From Epinephelus fuscoguttatus (lineage: Eukaryota; Chordata; Actinopteri; Perciformes; Serranidae): a stretch of DNA of 64,000 nucleotides. The notes below the pieces were generated by a model that searched no databases, was not told where the DNA came from, and saw only the letters and a program-made list of their open reading frames with translations. The translations under genes were made by a program, and so were the position numbers. Below are positions 22,554-61,276 of this stretch, in pieces. Within the stretch, counting starts at the first letter, position 1. Every line of letters starts with the position of its first letter. The stretch spans positions 12,234,428 to 12,298,427 of the forward strand of contig NC_064759.1 of assembly GCF_011397635.1 (NCBI RefSeq), read 5' to 3'.

Positions 22554-23402
22554 TTACCGTCCATGGTGTCCTTTAACCATTAAAAATGTTCCAGCTGCGA
22601 CTCCCAACAAACCCACAGCCAGGCCCACTCCACAGTAAACATCTGGTCCCACACTACTGTCATGACTAAAGTCAGGTTCTGTGAAGGAACGTGAGAAAAC
22701 ATCATTACATTCAGAAATCATTGTATAATTTCTATATTTAAGTGGCTTCTTAAGATAAATTAATCACCCCAGATCCTTGTTTGAGGCCTGTCCAGGGCCA
22801 TGTGCTCCACAGTGCAGCTGTAAATGTCCCCCTCCCTTGGTGTGAATGTCAGGGTGGAGAACTGATGAAAGGTCTGATCATTATTGGGATAATACCAACT
22901 GAGTGATGCCCCCTCCGACACTGGAAGACCATTTCTGGTCCAGGTGACTTTGATCTCAGGTGGGTAGAAATGATTCACAAAGCAGATGAGGCTGTTTTCA
23001 ACTCCCAGCTCAACTTCCTCTGAAGAGTAGACGATGCTTTCAAGGGGGTCTTTAGTGGGTCAAAAGTCAATTAAAAAACATCATCAGCATCTTAGCAGTC
23101 ACGTCACAACAGAGAGAAATGTTGAGGTTAACTCACCATTTTCCTCTGTTGGGTCTTCCTCCTCCTCTTTGCAGAGTACCGCAATTGCTTTACATGATCT
23201 CTTGGCTTTCTTAGCGTCTAGATATATGTGCAAATTCTCAAAGAGTTTACTTGGGTCGTCCACAAGAAATCTGGGCACAGTGTAAACAACCTCATCTCTG
23301 TCAAAATCCATGTATAACATCTCCTCAGCATCATACTCAGACTGAACTTCAGTTGTCCCCGTTTTCAAAGCAGCCCACAACGTAGAGAAATTCATGGGGG
23401 AA
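22554..23402 (-). pseudogene. MHC class II alpha, second copy, broken
   Basis: Exon 4 (22678-22554) and exon 3 (23049-22768) are intact and nearly identical to those of the gene at 14.75-15.9 kb. Exon 2 (23402-23137, alpha-1 domain) is recognisable by DFDRDEVVYTVPRFLVDDPS but is 266 nt against 264. It has one extra base in a C run next to the acceptor (plus-strand ggggg at 23396-23400) and one in a G run (plus-strand cccc near 23357), so the frame entering from a phase-1 exon is closed by stops and the conserved VGC Cys falls in another frame. No signal-peptide exon was found within 600 bp upstream. Both indels are in homopolymers, so assembly error is a possible alternative to a true pseudogene. 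Confidence 0.75.
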
Positions 23403-23489
23403 CTGAAAAACAATGAAATAAAATAAAGTATAAATGTACAGTCTCACAAACCCTCATCAAAGGTTCCCTACTGACTGTTTCATCTAAAG

Positions 23490-24325
23490 AGCTGCCAGAG
23501 GCCAGAAACGCTGGACTATCCAGCATCTCACAATAAAAAAGACACTGCTGAAGGAGATTAAACCACTGGAGTCTATGTAAAAGAAGTAAAAACAAACAAA
23601 AATATTCACCCCAGAAAGATTACTTTATTTACAGACATACCAAAAAATGGGTCCAATTTTTCACGATGTGTGACAGGAAATTAACTTTTTATCTAAGCTT
23701 CATCCTCATATAAGTAATGAAAGAATACAAAATGCAACAGAGTTGTGTTACATAACAACAGGTAACATGATGTTATAACTAAACTTCTCTGACAGGTTTT
23801 TTCCCCCTACCATTATAGGAAATTCTCCATGTTGGGCTGCAGGTGGTGCTGGAGGTCTGTAGATGTGTGCAGGAGGAAGAGGCTGCACAACCTTCGCTCA
23901 TGGACTTTTCACATCCACATATGACGCAAGGTACCCTGGGTTGTTGTTCTGAGACACTGTGACAAGTTCTGCCTGTTACATGCATTGTGTTCTTTCAAGA
24001 TACACTCCCATTTTCACAGGAAATTTAACGTTTACATACAGTCTCTTTCAAAATAAACCCACTACGTCAGTACAACACCGCAAATTGACTTTGAACAGGG
24101 TTTAGCTTTAGAATCTTAAGGGACGCTAACATCGCTCTCTCGGGTCCCCCTGACGCCGCTGAGCACCATTAAACTATAACGCTAACTGGCTGCATATCAT
24201 GCCAACGTTAAATGAGGCCTGCTTAATGCATATGGCCCAGAATTTGGTGCGTTCAAAAACAACAAAAATGAAAAGGGAACTAACGTTGAACATAATTCAG
24301 ATGCAGAGTGAGACAGGAGGATTGA
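23490..24325. repeat. Duplicated flank of the alpha pseudogene, copy 2
   Basis: Partner of 21330-22090 (see that entry). It lies where the first intron and 5' region of the second alpha copy should be, yet no exon 1 with a signal peptide and donor can be read in it. Confidence 0.6.
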
Positions 24326-25560
24326 AGAGCAAATGGATGTGTGTTAGATCATCTCTTCTTAATATTCATTCATTCATTTTCTGTAAGTGCTTATCCTGGT
24401 GGGGGTCGCAAAACTCGCCAAATTGACACCATTCATCACAGCCAGAAACTGTAAAAACTGAAATCATTGTTGGATTTTAAAATTTCCGAGATCATGGCTT
24501 ACTAACGCTTACATCAGACATAACAAAACAAAACATAACGAAATCTAAGCTTAGAATAGTGATTTTTCATCAAAATCACTTTATTCTGTGTCTCATTTAA
24601 AATTTGGCCAAAAGCAAATTGTTTGCACAAACTAACCATCATGCACAACAAGAGAGGCTTCAACTCCAGGATTTTGTCGCATCAACTTTTGATTATAAAA
24701 AAAAATCAAATGGCAAATTTTTAAAAATCTAATAACGAATTAATGGTGAAGGGAGTGTTATGTATTTCCCGTGGTCACTCTGGGAGGCTCAAGGAAAATA
24801 TTTGTAGCTTTGGCCAGGGTCAAAAACAAAAACAGTAACAAACAAATAAATAAATAAATAAAAAATAAATACAAAAATAAAGATTAAATAAAGAGCTTAA
24901 TATACAAATAATTAAAGTTAAATAAATAAATAAATAAAAATTAATTAATACATAAATAAATTAATAAAAATTAAATAAACAAAAATTAAAAACAGGAAAA
25001 AAAAAAAAAGTCAAACCGCAGCCACCCCCCTCATTTGATAAATAAAGAACAGTCATACATATTTTTGAATTTCTCAGTTTTGGGGTCCATAATTTAGATA
25101 AAAAAAAAAAAGACCTTTAACCCTAGCACTCACTTGTCCTGTGCTGCTTTCAGACACCTCTCACAAATATTCAGACCTTTGAACCTTGAGCAAACTGGTG
25201 CTCAGACTGGTGTCTTTCAAAAACATGGGGAAAAAAGGCAATGAGCAACTTGGTAAAAAATGTGACATAAAGTGCAATAACATTTAATAGATTTAGACAA
25301 TTATTTAAAAAAAAAAAAAAAAAGCTAGGAAAAACTATAATTATGATTATTATATATTTTAAACTATGTTACATGCTCTTTTGCCAGGGCATTTCCTTCC
25401 TTGTTTGTTTCCTTCTTCTTTTTTTTCTTCTTTTAACTAATTTCTTACTAATTTTTGGGGACATTTCTTCTTTCATTGCTCATTACCTTCTGGTGTTTTT
25501 GAACGAACCCAATTTGCTCAGGTTTCAAATGGTTAAAAGACTACAGGAGACTTTCTTCTC
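24326..25560. other. Gene-free interval with TAAA-rich tract
   Basis: This interval separates the class II cluster from FAM171A1. It contains a short piece ttctgtaagtgcttatcctg (near 24378), typical of the end of a common fish repeat, a degenerate (TAAA)n tract at 24840-24990 and several A runs. No exon is seen. Confidence 0.5.
24840..24990. repeat. (TAAA)n-like low-complexity tract
   Basis: Degenerate repeats of aaataaataaa and attaataaa over about 150 bp. Confidence 0.85.
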
Positions 25561-25918
25561 TTCGGCCGGCAGATGGCGCCAGAGCTCCGCAGATGTCAGC
25601 GGTGCTGCGTGTGGAAGAAGCCGCCTGTTGGTGCTGTTCTGGGGCATGTGGCTCAGAGGAATGGGGCCGTCTTCCTCTCTGACCCGTCGATGAAAAAAAA
25701 AACCGAGCGAGCGGCAGAAGGGCCGGGGGATGCACAACGGCTCAGAGGAAACAGCTTCACAGGAGAAAAACCAGGAATGCTGATGCTGCTGAACATGGAG
25801 TGTCGCCTCCTTTGTGGAATAAACCTAGTGAACGCTGATGTGTCCGGTCAGTGAGTTTTTAAAGGATAAAGATTTGGGCTCACACTTTGTTTTCTAACCG
25901 TTGATACACACATCTGCA
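25560..25918 (+). promoter_or_regulatory. FAM171A1: Probable FAM171A1 promoter and 5' UTR
   Basis: GC content and CpG frequency rise here compared with the AT-rich DNA to the left (for example tcggccggcagatggcgcc near 25561). The segment runs straight into the FAM171A1 start codon. An upstream ATG at 25573 opens a 93-codon frame ending at 25854 that has no known motif; it would be an upstream ORF only if transcription starts before it. The start site cannot be placed from sequence. Confidence 0.45.
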
Positions 25919-55525
<29,607 letters not shown>

Positions 55526-58500
55526 TACACAGATGACCACTTCGAGGATAGGTTCACATTTTTTGTCATGGAGTATTGATATGCCCATATATGCATTGAA
55601 TGTGTTTTTGGTTGGAGTAATTGCTCCTCCTGTCCACACTGGCTCTACTTAAAGCTATTTTAAAGGGGAGCTTCAGTATTTTTAAACATATTTTCCCATC
55701 TTTTTGTGTCTAAGTGACTAGTGGGAACAACAATTTCTGAAATTGGTCCAGTATTGAGAAAGAGTGCTGCAGTCTGCAGCAGTAAAACCCAGGCCCCGTT
55801 AGTTTACCTCAATTAAAAGTGATTGTTTTTGCTACTAACAGACTCAGATTATTTATAAGTGTCTGACAACATTATGGAAAGGTCCCTACCAAGAAATGAA
55901 ACATTTTTCTATACCTTTCACTGATCCTGTCTGTTTTGTGTCCAAGTCTCGCTGATGGAAAGTCTCACTCACTCACTCAAATTTCACAGGCTTTCTCACA
56001 TTTTTGAAATCAACTAAATATTCAGCCATGTCATTGAAAATTTTGTAGATAAGACTAAGATACGCCGTCTGTGCTCCAACACAAACAAACAAAGAACTCT
56101 CTCCAACTCTCACTCATGTTTCCATTGGTTACCTCCTGCAATAAGGCACCTCTCATGAGAAAGAGACTTCTCCTTTAGCAAGACCTGGACACAAAACAGA
56201 CCAGATAAACTGAAAGGTTCAGTAAAACGTTTTATTCCTTTGTAGGATTCTTTCCATAATGTTGTAAGACACTCCTAATAACAATCTGAGCCCGTCAGTG
56301 ACAAAAACTAGCACTTCAAGTAGTTGGCCTGTTTTGCCGCTGCCGACTGCAGCTCTCTCGCACAGCACTAGATCAATTTAAAAAGTTATTGTTCCTACGA
56401 ATCACATGGGAAAATAGAGTCCACATTGAAAAATACTTGAGTTCCTCCTCCCTGTATGAGCCGATGGATGAAATTGACAGTCCTCCTCCTGTGCTGAAAT
56501 TCATTCTGATTCAGCTGAAGCTAATTGGAGACTTAAAATCCTGAGTTAGTGACATCAAAATTAGTTTTTTAGATAAAGTACATTTTTAATCCCAGTAGGA
56601 AAACACAGCATTGCAGCAGCCAAGTCACACATGAAACACAACACAAAGTTGGATGACTACATGAATAGAGTAATGAAAACAAATCTCAGAACTGGGACCG
56701 TACTCTATATACAAGAGAGGCCAGTGTTAGCCAAAGATACTAGGTGAGGTGAATTGCCACAAGTCTTGAGTCATAACTCAATCTCAGTTTGACTTATACT
56801 CCCTGACATCATTATCTCAGATGTCCATCATGAATAAAGAGCCATAAGTCTGCTAAATATAACTCCAGAACTTGTCTGTGAATCATCACTTATTTAAGTT
56901 TTCTTCATTATCAGAGTAATCCAGTGATGTTTGTCTGTACAGTCATGGATATACTGAAAACACACTGAGCCAGGACCATGTTCTTTGTCCTTCATCTCAC
57001 TGAAATCACATTAGGAATGGATCTGTTTGCCGTTAGTGAGACAGGAGGAGCGTGTAAAGCAACTGAAATTGTTCAGCTGCACGTGTGGGCAGATCAGTTT
57101 TGAGATAGACTTGAAAAAATGTGAATTAATCCTTAAATCATGACTCCCCCCTCTGCTCAGACCACAACGTGAAGGACCATTTAAATTGAAGCCCTTTGTT
57201 TTCCTTAATAGAGCACTGAGAAGACATTTCAGCACTGGGATCCCTTCTAGCCAAGAGCACGAAGGGACGATTCAGATCCTTCACGAACCTCCAGGTCCCC
57301 TTTATGAAAGTACCACTGTTGCACTCCACTTTGTCATCCTCATGACCCTCTACACGAACACACCACTCATCAGGAATAACGTATGCATCGTCTGAGGGAG
57401 ACAAACGGATGTTGGAGGCAAGAATATTTTATGCACAACAGATATATGCCTTTTTTTTTTTTTTTAAATAAATAGCCTTGTAAGCATAAAGGAACTGAAA
57501 CAGATGATGGGTGGTTCTCACATTTGAAAGACTACAGGAGCCTTTTTTTTTTCTTGAGCCATATTGGCCTCAGTCCACTGACTGTAAAGAACACACCACA
57601 CTACTTTCAAGTGAAATTATAACCCTTATTTTTAAGACTGTGGAGCATCTTTGCAAAACACAGCAACTGATTCTACTCTTCTCACAGTCTGCACAAGAAT
57701 CAGCCCTGACGTCAACATGTGAATCCTGAGCTTCGGATAGTTTGGAGTATGTTGCTAGAATTTAATCTAGCCAGTCATAAGGCTGCACGGATGTTTCTAC
57801 GTGATCTACAGATGGTTTGGACTGAAGAAATTAAACCACTATCCGCACTGCAACAGATAATGTGACACACCACTATGCTGGTGGGCAAGGATCTAATACC
57901 ACTACGAAGACTGTAGCTCCACCCAAATTAATTGTGAGGTGTAATAATATGAAGGGTTTTGTAACTGTTGAACCACTGACTGGCATATTTTTTGCTCTGA
58001 AGGCTATGCATCACTTTTATACGGCTGCTTGAGATGCCTTTTTTGTAATTTCAATCATTTTAATTGCCAACATGAAGTATTTTACCCGAAAAATAGGCTA
58101 TTTTTATTTCTTCGAATATGTTAAGGGCTTTTCTTCTTCACCCGCCTTATCGTTAGAGTTACAAAAAACAAAACACATAACTGCAAGTTTTACCTGAAAC
58201 CAAACTATTTTTGCATGCTGAGTTTAACCTTGATTTTTTTTTTTTTTTTTTAACCATTTCCTCACGTTCCAAGTGCCTTTGAACAACCTGACTCTGCAAC
58301 GAATTTGTGGAACAGATTACCTTATTTATTTCTCACCTTCCTTTGCCTTCAGCTTTCCTCCTCTACCTCAGCCCTCCCTTTCTCTCCCACTTGTGAAAGA
58401 AAGCATGCAGTAAACTTTCCTCGGCACTAGCGTATTAAAAGCTACACTGCAGACATCTCAGAAAATGTCTACCAGCTGCTGCAATCGTAAAATCCTCTAC

Positions 58501-59015
58501 AGTAATCAGCAAGGCACCAATCTGTCTTAGAGTAAGCAGTTAAGGATTTACACAAGTTTTCAGTGTAGCACGGGATAGATAAAGCTAAGTGCGATTGTAT
58601 GTGAAGCTAAACTGCAGGTCATTTCAGTGCATTTTCTTATTTTGGTGTTTTTTGGAGGGTGAATGTTTTGTCTCGAATGTGTTTACGTGCGCCTGAGTGG
58701 TGGTGGTAGTGTTCCTCTGCTGCTGGCTGTGAGTTTGTGTTGTCCACGTGATGAATAATCAACATGCATCCACTCAAGGATCATATAGTCATAGCAATCA
58801 TATTACAGAGTGTGTATAGTTCTTTCCTTTCCTCTACCAGGTCAAAATGAAGTGTGAGTTGGTGTTGTGAATGGCCTCTTTCCTCTTAGTATCCCACAGC
58901 AACCTCCAGCTCTAGGGTGGAGTTGCAGCACAGCATCCTGAGTGTGTAACTTGGTTGCTTGCATTATATTTGAAGCCTATTATTCTGAATAAACCGCCAA
59001 ACTGGAATGATCTGT
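55526..59015 (+). other. FAM171A1: FAM171A1 3' UTR
   Basis: About 3.5 kb between the FAM171A1 stop codon and the best poly(A) site, with no reading frame of note and no clear transposon. A long UTR fits the single large terminal exon. The end is inferred from the AATAAA at 58988; earlier signals could give shorter forms. Confidence 0.6.
58988..58993 (+). terminator. FAM171A1: Poly(A) signal AATAAA of FAM171A1
   Basis: Canonical AATAAA followed about 20 bp later by a GU-rich element (tctgtgtgtgcgtctgtgct), the expected layout of a cleavage and polyadenylation site. Confidence 0.65.
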
Positions 59016-59217
59016 GTGTGCGTCTGTGCTTTGTATAATTACAAAGAAGGGATTTGCAGCCTGAGAGTTTTTATTTCCATTTTAAATGTCATGTTATCAG
59101 TAAACTTGTGAAATGCAATATTTGAATATTTGCTCAGCTTTACCTTACACACACTACTCAGTCGAGGCCACGCTAGACCAGCAACTCAGTGTTCTGCTAA
59201 ATTTAAATTAAAATTTT

Positions 59218-59462
59218 GGTGGCTTTGATATAACGGCTGCAATCCCCTGACGGAAAAGGCTGTCTGATGGCATGGTAAAGCGCTGACAGTCTTAATACAG
59301 TGTAGTGGGACATGTTTTAGGTGGGTAACAACCTACTCACTGAGGCAGCTTTTGCTCAGCTGTTTGGTTTTTATGTTCATGATGAGGGGGTTCTCTACCT
59401 GGAAGTTAATGGAATTTCTCCCTTTTCCGAGGGGGAATTAAATCTGTTATATCAAAGCCACC
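59218..59462. mobile_element. 245-bp MITE with ggtggctttgatataac ends
   Basis: Left end ggtggctttgatataacgg, right end gttatatcaaagccacc, an inverted repeat of 17 bp. Interior non-coding. It lies just after the FAM171A1 poly(A) site. Confidence 0.75.
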
Positions 59463-61140
59463 GAACTCCATGAACAAATCAGTAATTTCTAGTCTACTGC
59501 GGCGTTGATTGGTTAGAGTGTAAGGGTAACAAGGAGAATATTCAAATACAGTGTACACACATTAATGTTGCTTTTTTAATTTTTTTAGGTGGCTAAAATA
59601 CATTCTGCAGCGGCTTTACTTAGCCCCCATGCTGGTAGATTTGGTTTATCAAAGATGATAGCAAAGCAATGCAGTATATAAAATAGGCACAGCAGAAACG
59701 TCAGATAGGTCGGACCACCGTATTTAACTATATATCTTAAAACGTTACAGTTACTGCGGGAAATTAAAACAAATAAACAAGTTGCTCTTGTCACATATTT
59801 GCCAGTTTTCTCCCTTGAAGTCACTGTTGTTAGCACAATGTCAGTGATTCAGTCTATATAGTAAAGTTGTGACATCACAACTTCACAGAAGTTCACAGTC
59901 CTGATAGCTCTTAAAGTCACAGTTTCTGGATACAGACTGCACATTTTTTGGATTAAATGTTATGATGCTTTCACAATATTTATATAGCACCTATACCTGC
60001 TTTATAATTTCTTAAAAAGAAGACATGAAAATCAGATTTTTTTTTAACAACATGGGACCTTTAAAGGTGTCTTGTAAATAGGATTGAATGATCTTATGAG
60101 TAAAGTAGCTATTTAAATTGTCCACGTGTGTTTGACTTAATTTTGCTGATACAGTCAGATTGTTACATGTAAATTAGATGCCTTCTTGAAGTAGTTAAGT
60201 AGTTAAATTAAGATATGTTCCATTGTTTTGTCATTATTATATTGTGTATAATATACCGTATGAACAGTGGCGTCGTCATGCCTGGGTGTCCGATGCTTCA
60301 GCCCTGAATGTTTTATAAATGGCCCCAGATCTAATAATCTATCAGTCCATTCCTACTTGTACTTGAATAAATGTAATTAGTAACAGTCCACCACTGTTAA
60401 ACATTAATACATACATTTGACTATTTTTCCAATAGTTGATGTAAAGTATGCTGTTTCTACTCTGTGCTCATTACCAACAACCACTGATATTTTTAACATC
60501 ATAATTCATAATTAATTTGGAAAATTAAAAAAAAAAGTTTTGCAGGGTAGATAAGGTTGCCAGAGTGCATTAAAAAAGCATAAAAATAAAGCTTGTTCAT
60601 AAAAAAATGTCCCCAACACAGGTCCAGGCTGAGCCCCCAATGTCTTAGCCTGCACATGAGCTGATGACAGACACGCCCCTGCAAGTGACATGGTCTTGAG
60701 TTTCAGAAATTCAGTTTATAGGCTACTCTAGTGAGCAAAAAACAATTTGCTCTGTTGTAATTTCCCCATTCTTTAAGCAAATATCAAATAAATAAATCAA
60801 ATGAATATCTTTTGATGAGGCTGAATTACCATCATATACGAGAACCCCAAAACTCCAGATTCACTGTATTAATTTTTTTTTTTTGCAATTTGATTAATTG
60901 CACATTTGTTTGGGAATACAATAAAATACAAAATCATCTAAAACAGGCTTTGACTTATTACCTGCTGTTGTGATCCTGTCTTGTAGATGTTGCTTGCATA
61001 TTTATGAATAGTTTTGTTCAATCAAATTACCACAGAGGGATACTTGACAAAATCTGGATACTGTTAGTAGTGAGATAAACAGATATAAATAGATAACAGT
61101 TTAATTTGGACTGTAGCTCAGGTTACAGGCAGGAGTTCAG
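59463..61140. other. Intergenic DNA between FAM171A1 and NMT2
   Basis: AT-rich, without exons. It includes a reverse fragment of the gtggtggaaagtaac repeat (60353-60402) and several A or T runs. Confidence 0.5.
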
Positions 61141-61276
61141 CGCTGCTGTTCCGCCACCGGCCTCTAGGCGGTGCAGTTTCCTCCGGCACTTTCTTTGTTT
61201 TTCCACCTCTCGCCCGTTGCCCGTGATCTCTATCATATACGGTGGCTGACAGTTTTTTTTTAAAAAAAAACATTTT
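61141..61276 (+). promoter_or_regulatory. NMT2: Probable NMT2 core promoter and 5' UTR
   Basis: Base composition turns GC-rich (gttccgccaccggcctctag near 61148) directly upstream of the NMT2 start codon. It includes an A/T homopolymer stretch at 61251-61270. No TATA box at a useful distance, as expected for a housekeeping promoter. Confidence 0.4.
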
